Of a stretch of 64,000 nt of DNA, positions 26,739 to 34,665 are shown piece after piece. Location of the stretch: contig DAMCAP010000004.1 in the NCBI GenBank assembly GCA_032059445.1, positions 77,876-141,875 on the forward strand. Reading direction: 5' to 3'. Both the position numbers and the translations under genes were made by a program. Numbering within the stretch: the stretch's first letter is position 1; each line of letters begins with the position of its first letter. The notes below the pieces were generated by a model. It was not told the DNA's origin, ran no database searches, and worked only from the letters and a program-made list of their open reading frames with translations. The DNA is from DAMCAP01 sp032059445. Lineage in GTDB: Bacteria; Bacillota; Clostridia; Oscillospirales; Ruminococcaceae.

Positions 26739-27893
26739 ATGGAAAACCTGACTCTGCCTGCAAAATTTGCGGAATTTGCCGAAGGGCGCAGAAACGGATT
26801 TATCAAAGCCATGGAGGTCAAGCAGCAGGGGCGTAAGCTGGCAGGTGTTTTTTGCACCTTTACCCCTATCGAGCTATTTGATGCTGCTGACATTTTGACG
26901 GTGAGCCTCTGCGGCATGAGCGATGAGGCCATTGTAGATGCCGAAGCCGACCTGCCCAAAAACCTTTGCCCATTAATCAAGGCAAGCTATGGCTTTGCCA
27001 AGACTGACAAATGCCCTTATTTTTATTTTGCCGATATGATCGTAGGCGAGACTACCTGTGACGGCAAGAAGAAGATGTATGAGCTGCTTTCTAAGATGAA
27101 ATACACCCATGTGATGCAGCTACCTCAGACTGTAGAGAGTCCTTTTTCGCTGGAGCTATGGAAGTATGAGCTAAATCGCCTGATCGAGATCTTAAATCGG
27201 GATTTTGAGGGCAACATCACCACAGAAAAGCTGATGGAGGCTGCGAAATTCCGCAACAAGTTGCGTAGCGTATACTGCGAGCTTTTTGAGCTGGGTAAGC
27301 TGGATCCTCCGCCTGTCAGCGGCTACGATACATATAAGATTATCGAGGGTGCGGGCTTTAGCTTTGACCCTCCTGCCCAGTATCAGAAGATCAGGACGCT
27401 GGTAGATGAGATCAAAGCAGAGTATGCCGAGGGTAAGCGCAGAGAGCTAACGGGCAAAAAGCGTATTTTGATTACCGGCTGCCCTATCGGTGGTGTCATC
27501 GACAAGGTAGTCAAGACGATAGAAGAAAATGACGGCACTGTAGTCTGCTTTGAAAACTGCGGCGGCATCAAGCCTGCAAAGCAGATGGTGGACTTAGAGG
27601 GTGAAGATATCGTAGAGGAGATCGCCAAGCGCTACCTGAGCATCGGCTGCTCTGTCATGTCACCTAATCCACGCAGATACGAGATGCTAGATGATCTGAT
27701 AGATGAGTTTAGGATCGATGGTGTGATTGATGTAGTGCTACAGTCCTGCCATACCTTTAATGTAGAAACCGCGATCATCCGCAAGCAGGTTAACGATAAG
27801 GGCGTGCCCTATATGGCGATGGAAACCGATTACTCTAAATCGGACGCAGGGCAGATCTCCACTCGTATTGCTGCTTTTATTGAAATGCTCTAA
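26739..27893 (+). CDS. yjiM: 2-hydroxyacyl-CoA dehydratase subunit D-like protein, YjiM / double-cubane-cluster protein type
   Basis: 384 residues, closely matching E. coli YjiM as I recall it, including NLCPLIKASYGFAKTD, KCPYFYFADMIVGETTCDGK and ITGCPIGG. Conserved cysteines (about 39, 58, 77, 92, 107, then in ITGC, CFENCGG, GCSV and SCHTF) fit the family that carries a double-cubane [8Fe-9S] cluster and reduces small molecules, rather than true dehydratases, which need a second subunit; none is encoded here. Paired with its activator upstream. Physiological substrate unknown. Confidence 0.88.
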   Translation: MENLTLPAKFAEFAEGRRNGFIKAMEVKQQGRKLAGVFCTFTPIELFDAADILTVSLCGMSDEAIVDAEADLPKNLCPLIKASYGFAKTDKCPYFYFADMIVGETTCDGKKKMYELLSKMKYTHVMQLPQTVESPFSLELWKYELNRLIEILNRDFEGNITTEKLMEAAKFRNKLRSVYCELFELGKLDPPPVSGYDTYKIIEGAGFSFDPPAQYQKIRTLVDEIKAEYAEGKRRELTGKKRILITGCPIGGVIDKVVKTIEENDGTVVCFENCGGIKPAKQMVDLEGEDIVEEIAKRYLSIGCSVMSPNPRRYEMLDDLIDEFRIDGVIDVVLQSCHTFNVETAIIRKQVNDKGVPYMAMETDYSKSDAGQISTRIAAFIEML

Positions 27894-27969
27894 GCTGGTA
27901 CCATGCGCATCAGCCATAAAAGCAATCAAATTTGCTGATATATTTTACCTCATAGATATATCTCATAAA

Positions 27970-28008
27970 GCTCCAAACGCCTGTACAGTACGTACAGGCG
28001 TTTGGAGC
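27970..28008. other. Perfect 17-bp inverted repeat between convergent genes
   Basis: Arms 27970-27986 (GCTCCAAACGCCTGTAC) and 27992-28008 with a 5-base loop, but no T-run on either side. Together with the next hairpin it separates the yjiM and tpl transcription units. Confidence 0.7.
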
Positions 28009-28023
28009 AATGAAGGGCAAAGC

Positions 28024-28054
28024 AAAAGCCATCTGCAAATAGCAGATGGCTTTT
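28024..28054. terminator. Bidirectional terminator between yjiM and the TPL-like gene
   Basis: AAAAGCCATCTGC (28024-28036) / GCAGATGGCTTTT (28042-28054), loop AAATA, with A/T tails on both sides. It sits ten bases beyond the stop of the minus-strand gene. Confidence 0.85.
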
Positions 28055-28064
28055 GTTGTACGGC

Positions 28065-29522
28065 TTATAAGCCGGAAGGCATATCTTCTAAGAACTTCTG
28101 GGCAAGCTTCTCCTGCCAGTCACCGATTGGGCTTAGGCGACCAAGGAAGAATCGCAGGGTCGGTGGCTCATCAGTAAACTTCATACCGCCGATCAGGTGG
28201 CGATTTTGGTATAACCAAGCAATGCGATCAGCAGCAAATTTGATCTGTGATAAGGTGAATACACGCTTAGGGACTGCCAAGCGCACCAGCTCCATTTCAG
28301 CTAGGTGCTCGCTACCGTCCTCATTTCGCTGCTCTGACATGGTGCCTCGCTCCATGCCGCGGACACCGCTGGCGATGTAGATGGCTGCGGCCAATGCGCC
28401 AGCGGGGTACTCATGCTGAGGTATATGATCTACAAAGCGGCTGGCATCAATATGGCAGCCCAAGCCCCCTAGAGGAGTAACAATCGGTACACCTTTTTGC
28501 TGTAACTCTGTACCCAGTGCTTCAACAAATAAAGGAGTCTGGTTGATTACATCAAAATCTAGGGTTTCGAGTAGACCTACTGCCATGGCCTCCATCTCTC
28601 TTACCGACATACCACCGTAGGTCAAGAAGCCCTCGTAGAGGGGTACGAGATCCTGCATCTGCCGAAAGAGCTGCTGGTTGTTGGTGACGATACCGCCACC
28701 ACGGGCACAGCCTAGCTTGCGAGCAGAGAAGTATATAATATCCATCAGTGAGGCGATTTCTCGCACGATCTCCCCTAGAGGGCGACCTTTGCAGCTTTCC
28801 TCTCTGGTACTGATAAAGTAGAGGTTATCGGCCATCAGACTGGCGTCAAAGACAAGTAGTAGATTGTGCTCCTTGCAGAAGGCGGCTACATCCCGCATAT
28901 TTTGTAGAGATACAGGCTGACCGCCGATGAGGTTGGTGCCGGCTTCGATACGCACAAAGGCAACGTTGGCTGCTCCTGCTTCTTCTACTGCGGCTTTTAG
29001 CTTATTGAGGTCAAAATTCCCCTTAAAGGGGTCGTTAGATGTAGCTTCAAGGCCCTTATCGCTTACTACCTCTACCACTTTACCTCCCAGACGAGTGATG
29101 TGGGCCTTGGTGGTGGTGAAGTGGTAGTTCATGATCGCTGTAGTACCCGGGCGTATAAAGGTGCTTGCCAAGATGTTTTCACAGGCTCTACCCTGATGGG
29201 TCGGCAGGAATAGCTCGGTACCAAACAGCTCTTTGAGTGCATCGGATACACGGTAAAAGGTTTCAGAGCCGGCGTAGCTGTCATCTGCCCGCATCATTGC
29301 CGCATATTGAGCATCGCTCATGGCATTGACGCCACTATCGGTGAGCATATCGAGGTATACGTCACGATTGCGCAGCAAAAAGGTATTTCCTCCTGCCTCT
29401 TGCATGGCTGCTAGTCGCTCTTGTACGGGCAGCAGGTGGATACGCTGCACCATACGCACCTTGTGCATCTCTAGGGGGATCTGCTCTCCAGAAAAGAACT
29501 GTACTTGTGGATTGTGTGTCAT
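28065..29522 (-). CDS. tpl: Tyrosine phenol-lyase-like beta-eliminating lyase (TPL/tryptophanase family)
   Basis: 485 residues from the ATG at 29522 (TGGAGGAG before it). PLP-dependent fold-type I lyase: LTDSGVNAMSD, SYAGSETFY, THQGRACEN, FDAS (Asp226), YFSARK with the PLP lysine at 269, and VRLAVPKR binding the substrate carboxylate. Two positions favour TPL over tryptophanase: FTTT (Thr136), where tryptophanase has FDTT, and GMERG (Arg), where tryptophanase has VEIG. TPL splits tyrosine to phenol, pyruvate and ammonia. Oddities: the Arg normally three residues after the PLP Asp is Leu229, and the lysine motif reads ARKLGCARGGG, not the usual GKKD. A Tyr T-box upstream supports the tyrosine link. 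Confidence 0.82.
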   Translation of the reverse strand: MTHNPQVQFFSGEQIPLEMHKVRMVQRIHLLPVQERLAAMQEAGGNTFLLRNRDVYLDMLTDSGVNAMSDAQYAAMMRADDSYAGSETFYRVSDALKELFGTELFLPTHQGRACENILASTFIRPGTTAIMNYHFTTTKAHITRLGGKVVEVVSDKGLEATSNDPFKGNFDLNKLKAAVEEAGAANVAFVRIEAGTNLIGGQPVSLQNMRDVAAFCKEHNLLLVFDASLMADNLYFISTREESCKGRPLGEIVREIASLMDIIYFSARKLGCARGGGIVTNNQQLFRQMQDLVPLYEGFLTYGGMSVREMEAMAVGLLETLDFDVINQTPLFVEALGTELQQKGVPIVTPLGGLGCHIDASRFVDHIPQHEYPAGALAAAIYIASGVRGMERGTMSEQRNEDGSEHLAEMELVRLAVPKRVFTLSQIKFAADRIAWLYQNRHLIGGMKFTDEPPTLRFFLGRLSPIGDWQEKLAQKFLEDMPSGL

Positions 29523-29572
29523 GGTAACTCCTCCAAAAAAATTATTTTGATAGAGAAGCATTTTAACCGAAA

Positions 29573-29860
29573 CAAAAAAAGCTCCCGTCCCGGGCAAAAT
29601 GCCCAAGGGACGAAAGCATAACTTCCGCGGTACCACCCTTGTTACAGCCAAATAAAATATGGCTGTCGCTCTTTTCGGGTCCATCAGCCCTAGCTCTGTA
29701 ACGGGAGCGCCCGGGTATGCCTACTAAAATTCAGCATACCGGCTCAAGAGTGTATTTATACGCATCATCACGGGTTCTGCTCGCACCAACCGCAGAATCT
29801 CTGCACCGCCTTAGGCGGGTTTCCGACATCTGATTACGTTTTTCTCTCCATCATTGCCTT
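29573..29860 (-). promoter_or_regulatory. T-box leader with a tyrosine (UAC) specifier
   Basis: On the minus strand: Stem I with the distal elements GCAGAGA and GGTTGGTGCGAGC; specifier UAC at 29754-29752, followed by A and CUCUUGAGCC (29750-29741), the same spacing as GGC-A-UUCUUGAG in the B. subtilis glyQS leader; the T-box AAGGGTGGTACCGCGG (29640-29625); and a GTCCC/GGGAC terminator stem running into seven Ts near 29574. The bulge UGGU would pair with ACCA, matching the A discriminator of tRNA-Tyr. Uncharged tRNA-Tyr should favour read-through into the lyase gene. Confidence 0.9.
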
Positions 29861-29997
29861 TGCTACAATATATCACCACAGGTACTCGTTGTCAACCCGA
29901 TAAAGCAAATTTGGTTATCTTGTGAAATAAAATAGGCTTGTTGATCGGTTTTTCCACATATGATACAGATTCTGTTGAAAATTTTAATAAATCAATT

Positions 29998-30035
29998 GAA
30001 AGAACCCGTCAGGGAAGATCCTGTCGGGTTCTTTC
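29998..30035 (-). terminator. Terminator after the first CocE-like gene
   Basis: GAAAGAACCCGTCAGG (29998-30013) with CCTGTCGGGTTCTTTC (30020-30035), one internal mismatch, with a T-rich flank on the minus strand, 30 bases beyond the stop at 30065. Confidence 0.7.
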
Positions 30036-30064
30036 TTGTGGAAGTATTATAAGAAGGGAGTAAG

Positions 30065-31864
30065 CTAGATTTCATCATCCTCGATAGGCTGTACCCACAG
30101 CTCCTTAGGAGTGTATGGGATTAGCGGCATCAGCAGGTGGGAGGGGTAATCCTTATCACGATAGATTTTGTAGCAGGTTGTAGTGTTGCTGGGGATTACA
30201 TTCATGTTACCGACCTTACCTGTCCAGCTTTGGGTGTGGCACTCGTTGGGGCACATGCTGGTGATCTCCAGCTCCAGCCAATGACCCGCCGGTATTACCA
30301 TAGCAGTCGGGCTGATTTCTATGACATATTCTTTGATTTCTCCCGGTGTAATGGGGATAGAAATGCTGTTATCATGTACAGGGCAGCCGATTGCAGAGCT
30401 TTCTTTGTTGAGTGGGTGAGAGGCTTTGAGAGCACCGTAGCGCAGCAGCGGCATACGGGTACCATCAGGAAGCACGTCAAAGAGCTTGATTACAAAGTTG
30501 GCATCAGTGGTGTCGATGGAAGCAAAGAGGTGTAGCTCAATAGGGCCAGTAAATTCCTTGGCTTGAGTAAATCGTGAGGTCTTGTATACGATTCTATTGA
30601 CCTCTGTAGAGATAGATGGAGGTAGATGTACGAAGGAATCAGGTGGTAGGTTGCTGTCGGGCTCGCTATCCCATCTGAGTCGGCCAAAAGAGCGTAGATA
30701 GAGCTTCTTCCACTGAGTGCGTGCTAGTGGCCACTCGTATCGGCAGCCAGAATTAATTACCGTCATTTTATAAAGTGGCTCATCCATGATGCCTGTATCT
30801 ATGCCCTTGAGCCAGTGGTCATACCAGCGTAGGCACTCTTCGTTTAGTGCGCGGTAAGGGAGCTCAAGACCGTCGTACCCTTCAAGGACACCTAAGCGCT
30901 TGGGTGCGGTCAGTCGTGGATCATTCATCGCTGCGAAGATTGGGCTGCTCCATCTGCCCAGTGGCGACCATGCACAGTGGAGATACACAGGAGTCTGCAC
31001 CTTATCATAGATCTGATTGGCAGAGCGCTGCTTCCAGTATTCACAGTCGTGTGGATGCAGCAGGAAGTCTAGATAAAAGCTATGATAGCTGGGCGGCCAG
31101 GTGGTGAGGATTTTGGTGAAATAAGAGTTGACAGCGATGTCGGGGTCTTTTAGCCGTTCCTCCATCATCTGCTTAACTTTTTCTTCTCCATACAGCTTTA
31201 GCGACCATGGCACAGGCTTGCTTGCGGGGCATAGCTCCCAATAGATGCTCATATAGGTAGTACCTACGCCACCGTAGTAACCGTGTTGATAATAGTCATC
31301 GACAAAGGAGCAGGGCATGATACACTTGAGATGCGGGGGCTGCTGTGCTGCGGCAAGGATCTGGATAATCCCAAAGTACGAATACCCGATCATACCTACC
31401 TTGCTGTCGCACCAGCTTTGCTCGGCGATCCACTCGATTACATCATAGATATCGACCTGCTCCTGAGGGTTGTATACACCGTAAAACTCCCCCTCAGATT
31501 TGCCGATTCCTCTCGGGTCGGGGATTACATAGGCATATCCTCGTGATACAAAGTAGTCGATGTCTCCCGCTTCGAGGGAATGATCAAACAGCAAAGACTC
31601 TGGAGGGATAGCACCACGCTTGATGTTTTGCATGGTTTTACCATAGGCCGACCATGACAACAGAGCGGGTACAGCATCTGCCCCTATGGGAAGATAGAGA
31701 TCGGCATAGAGCTTGGTACCGTCTCGTAAAGGGATGCATACATCGGTGATCTGCCGCACCTCGTATTTTGGTCTGGATAGCTGATCCAGATTTTTGGTAT
31801 ACCTCTTGTCCCAATAAGGGGGCAGTACATCTATACCCAGCATTTCTGTTAGTTTCTGTGACAT
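30065..31864 (-). CDS. CocE/NonD-family (peptidase S15-type) hydrolase, paralogue 1
   Basis: 599 residues. Alpha/beta hydrolase core with DPRGIGKSEGEFYG and nucleophile elbow GYSYFG (Ser162), a helical cap, RWYDHWLKGID, and a C-terminal jelly-roll (XPDC-like) domain with PIELHLFASIDTTDANFV. Where cocaine esterase has GWYDGF (Asp) and GPWSH (His), this protein reads AWSPLG and LEGYDG, so the usual Asp and His of the triad seem absent. Probably cytoplasmic (no signal peptide). Downstream of the APC permease on the same strand; a paralogue lies at 34666. AAAGGAG precedes the ATG. Confidence 0.85.
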   Translation of the reverse strand: MSQKLTEMLGIDVLPPYWDKRYTKNLDQLSRPKYEVRQITDVCIPLRDGTKLYADLYLPIGADAVPALLSWSAYGKTMQNIKRGAIPPESLLFDHSLEAGDIDYFVSRGYAYVIPDPRGIGKSEGEFYGVYNPQEQVDIYDVIEWIAEQSWCDSKVGMIGYSYFGIIQILAAAQQPPHLKCIMPCSFVDDYYQHGYYGGVGTTYMSIYWELCPASKPVPWSLKLYGEEKVKQMMEERLKDPDIAVNSYFTKILTTWPPSYHSFYLDFLLHPHDCEYWKQRSANQIYDKVQTPVYLHCAWSPLGRWSSPIFAAMNDPRLTAPKRLGVLEGYDGLELPYRALNEECLRWYDHWLKGIDTGIMDEPLYKMTVINSGCRYEWPLARTQWKKLYLRSFGRLRWDSEPDSNLPPDSFVHLPPSISTEVNRIVYKTSRFTQAKEFTGPIELHLFASIDTTDANFVIKLFDVLPDGTRMPLLRYGALKASHPLNKESSAIGCPVHDNSISIPITPGEIKEYVIEISPTAMVIPAGHWLELEITSMCPNECHTQSWTGKVGNMNVIPSNTTTCYKIYRDKDYPSHLLMPLIPYTPKELWVQPIEDDEI

Positions 31865-31897
31865 TGTTCGTCTCCTTTCAGTTCTGCATATATTTCT

Positions 31898-31935
31898 AAC
31901 TATAAAGCAGCACCCTAAGGCACTGCTTTATAGTT
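31898..31935 (-). other. Hairpin between permease and hydrolase genes
   Basis: AACTATAAAGCAG (31898-31910) pairs perfectly with CTGCTTTATAGTT (31923-31935). There is no T-run on the minus strand, so it is more likely an mRNA stabiliser or processing site than a full terminator. Confidence 0.6.
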
Positions 31936-31976
31936 ATATATATAGAAACAAGAGGGGTTGGCTGAGGGTAGCTGCT

Positions 31977-33359
31977 TTAAGAGGATTTTACCAGCTTATT
32001 TTTGGCTGCTTCTTCTCTTTCATCCCAAGGCTGGTAGGACTTACGCATGGTATCAAACATGCTGATGCCCTTTTTGTCCTTTAGGTACTTGACTCTAAAG
32101 TAAGTATAAATGCCAGCCAGTACATAAAATCCAACCATCAGCATATAGTTCTTTGGAGCCATCTGCTTAAGCACCGAGCCACCCAGCAGGAAGGATAAAG
32201 CAGTAGCAACTACTACGATGGTGCAGTTGATCCAATGGGGGATATTCATGTAGCAGGTTTTATATGCGGTAGGGTACCTCTTGGGCAGCACAAAGATGGA
32301 AGCAAAGATGATTGGGCTTAGCAGCAAGCCGGGGATCGATGTAATGTTGATAACGTCTTTGAGGTTGTAGCCCGAGAGCATTGCTGCGATGGCAATGCCA
32401 GAATTGAGCCAGATGGAGTTGGCGGGTACATTGTATTTGTTGAGCTGCATGATGGAAGCTGGAAACAAGCCATCTCTTGCAGCGGCAAAGTGAGAGCGGG
32501 AAAACATGAGGATGCAAGAGTTGATGCTGGTAACCACCGCCAGTAGAGCACCGCCGGAGATAAAGAAGGCAAGCATACCTGGGCTCATAAACTTACCGGC
32601 TACGCTAGCAAGGTTGTTAATCTGGAAGAAGTTTGGCTCGACACCAACCGTAACATATGCAAGAGCGGCGTAGAGGATGGCGGTGATTACAGTACTGACT
32701 GCAAATGCGATGGGGATGTTTTTGCCGGGGTCTTCGATTTCATCGGCAACATACATCAACACGTTGGCGCCGATCAAAGAACCATGCATGATACCCATTG
32801 CTGCCCACATCTTGGTAACTTCAAAGGTGGTGGAGATGACTTCGCCGAGGGATACTACGGTGTGGCCCCAGCCGCCAAATACATAAACACCCATTGCGGC
32901 CATCAGGATCACAACACATACGTTTTGTACCATTGCCGAGGTCTGTATACCATAGCAAGTGATGATGGTAAAAATGATGGTGATACCCACAGCAACGACT
33001 ACCTCAGGGATAGAGGGGAACAGCATCGCAAAATATGTAGAGAAGGTCAGCGCCATAGTCGCAACCTTCATGGGGCCGATGACCATCTGGTTAAAGGCAT
33101 GAAGGGTACCCATTGAAGGGTGCACAAGGCGGGTAAGATGCATGTAGGATGCCCCGTTTGCAGGAAGCGCTGAGGTAAGCACCATTTCCGGCATGGTTTT
33201 GAGGAATACAAAGATTGAAGCAAAGATAAAACCGAGCACAACACCGTTGCCGCCGACAATCTTAATGGCAATAGGAGTTGTAGCAAAAACACTAGCGCCG
33301 ATGATACTTCCTATACCCATGAGTATACACGAGAAAAGCGACATTTTCTTAGTGTTCAT
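31977..33359 (-). CDS. APC-family amino acid permease
   Basis: 460 residues with about twelve membrane helices. The APC start is clear: CILMGIGSIIGASVFATTP (the unwound helix-1 glycine motif), and helix 6 has GSLIGANVLMYVADEIEDPGKNIP, a typical APC signature. Imports an amino acid or amine by proton symport or exchange. Likely co-transcribed with the hydrolase gene 112 bp downstream; the promoter region holds a TGTCT-N10-AGACA dyad. The ATG follows GAGGTG. Substrate not predictable, though peptide-derived amino acids or tyrosine would fit the neighbours. Confidence 0.9.
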   Translation of the reverse strand: MNTKKMSLFSCILMGIGSIIGASVFATTPIAIKIVGGNGVVLGFIFASIFVFLKTMPEMVLTSALPANGASYMHLTRLVHPSMGTLHAFNQMVIGPMKVATMALTFSTYFAMLFPSIPEVVVAVGITIIFTIITCYGIQTSAMVQNVCVVILMAAMGVYVFGGWGHTVVSLGEVISTTFEVTKMWAAMGIMHGSLIGANVLMYVADEIEDPGKNIPIAFAVSTVITAILYAALAYVTVGVEPNFFQINNLASVAGKFMSPGMLAFFISGGALLAVVTSINSCILMFSRSHFAAARDGLFPASIMQLNKYNVPANSIWLNSGIAIAAMLSGYNLKDVINITSIPGLLLSPIIFASIFVLPKRYPTAYKTCYMNIPHWINCTIVVVATALSFLLGGSVLKQMAPKNYMLMVGFYVLAGIYTYFRVKYLKDKKGISMFDTMRKSYQPWDEREEAAKNKLVKSS

Positions 33360-33685
33360 GATAGCACCTCATTTTTTAGTTTAAGTTTTAAGCATGGATT
33401 GTTTTGTCCGATGAATGCAGCATATTAGGCGCCTAGCTTACATTTATTTTATAATGAGGTGAGGTTACTGTCTGTCATCTACAAGACATTAAGCACAAAT
33501 AACGAATAAATATTTAAAAGTTTAAAGAAACTATTGATTTTCCTAAAAATAGTTGAGCGAAATTGCTTTTATGCACTATCCCTATTGCAAAGAAGGATTT
33601 GTTAGGGATATTACATCATAGGAAAACCCAGTGGATTATGGTATTATTATAGAGGCTCGTTATGGAATTATAAAGGAGGAAGCTT
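33360..33685. promoter_or_regulatory. Divergent promoter region of permease and crp-like genes, with TGTCT-N10-AGACA dyad
   Basis: TGTCT (33469-33473) and AGACA (33484-33488) form a dyad; the same dyad recurs at 34592-34611. On the minus strand TATAAAAT (33453-33446) is a likely -10, putting the dyad centre near -40, the class II Crp activation position. A second inverted repeat, AACTATT (33529-33535) / AATAGTT (33548-33554), lies closer to the crp-like gene. No coding frame fits this region. Confidence 0.6.
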
Positions 33686-34414
33686 ATGAAAGGCACCGTA
33701 AACAAAAAGAATCAATCCTCTATTCCAAACAATACGCAGATCGTAGAGTTTCTGGTGCAGACACCGGTTTTTCAAAAAGTAGAAGAAGCACAGCTGCTAA
33801 AACTTACGCAGCATTGTAAAGCTGTTACCTTCTCAAAGGGCTCTGTGGTTTTTCGGGATGATGATCCCTGTTTATATGTATACTTCATTTACAAGGGCTG
33901 TGTAGCAGAGTTTGTAGACCATGGCTGTAACGTAGATGTAATTGTAAAGCTGCGCCATCGATACGACTATATTGGTGAGATGGGTGCCTTGATTGATGAG
34001 CCCTACGCCAACACAGCAGTCGCACTGGAGAATCTCGTACTGATCAAGATCCCCAAGGAGAGCTTTATAGAGTTTATCTATGCCAATCACAGCGCGGTGC
34101 AGTTTATTATCAGGCAGCTGATCGACCGCCTCACCAACGCAGCAAAAAAGATGATCAATGTGATGTATCTTGATGCAGAGGGCAAGCTTGCCTTTACCAT
34201 GGTGCGCTTGATTAATGGGGGTGACAGCAGCCAGAGCATCAGCGTAACCCAGCAAGATCTGGCAACTGCTGCGGGCCTTGCGCGGCAGACTGCCGCAAAG
34301 ATCTTGGCTGACTGGCGAGCAAAAGGCTGGATTAGCACCCTACGAGGGAAGATTTTTATCAATGATCTTGATACACTTCTTGATATTATATTACATAGTG
34401 AAATGCAGACATAG
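33686..34414 (+). CDS. Crp/Fnr-family transcriptional regulator
   Basis: 242 residues. N-terminal cyclic-nucleotide-binding-type beta barrel (about 25-145, FSKGSVVFRDDDPCLYVYFIYKG), dimer helix, and a C-terminal winged helix with VTQQDLATAAGLARQTAAKIL as recognition unit (about 190-211). There is no Fnr-type N-terminal cysteine cluster, so it is more like Crp or a ligand-responsive member. Its place between the two hydrolase/permease units and the shared dyad suggest it controls both. GGAGGAAGC precedes the ATG. Confidence 0.9.
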   Translation: MKGTVNKKNQSSIPNNTQIVEFLVQTPVFQKVEEAQLLKLTQHCKAVTFSKGSVVFRDDDPCLYVYFIYKGCVAEFVDHGCNVDVIVKLRHRYDYIGEMGALIDEPYANTAVALENLVLIKIPKESFIEFIYANHSAVQFIIRQLIDRLTNAAKKMINVMYLDAEGKLAFTMVRLINGGDSSQSISVTQQDLATAAGLARQTAAKILADWRAKGWISTLRGKIFINDLDTLLDIILHSEMQT

Positions 34415-34479
34415 TAAAATAAAGCAGTAGGCAATAATCCATACTATTAGTTATGAGTTGGCTAATAAAGCAAATAAGC

Positions 34480-34512
34480 AAGGTGTGCATCAATAGCTTT
34501 GATGCACACCTT
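34480..34512 (+). terminator. Terminator after the crp-like gene
   Basis: AAGGTGTGCATCAA (34480-34493) / TTGATGCACACCTT (34499-34512), followed by TTG; 66 bases after the stop. Confidence 0.8.
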
Positions 34513-34591
34513 TTGTCGTAATCTGCGTTGTTTTATATGGCTTGCATAATAAAAACGGGTGTTAAGAGGATTTTATATTTATTTTAGCTTG

Positions 34592-34647
34592 TGTCTTATG
34601 CGTGACAGACAAGATCGCAAAAAGGCATTACACTAAGGCTATAAAAT
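34592..34647 (+). promoter_or_regulatory. Promoter of the second CocE-like gene with TGTCT-N10-AGACA dyad
   Basis: TGTCT (34592-34596) and AGACA (34607-34611) form the same 20-bp dyad as at 33469; compared in the reverse orientation, 15 of the 20 bases agree, including a shared GTCA beside one arm. TACACT (34629-34634) at the class II distance, or TATAAAAT (34640-34647), may be the -10. The ribosome binding site AAAGGAGG follows. Confidence 0.6.
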
Positions 34648-34665
34648 ATAAAGGAGGTTGCCCCT

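Noticed and set aside
27970..28054. Two adjacent hairpins as an insertion-sequence end or attachment site
   Set aside because: No transposase, target duplication or partner site is visible; a double terminator between convergent genes explains them.
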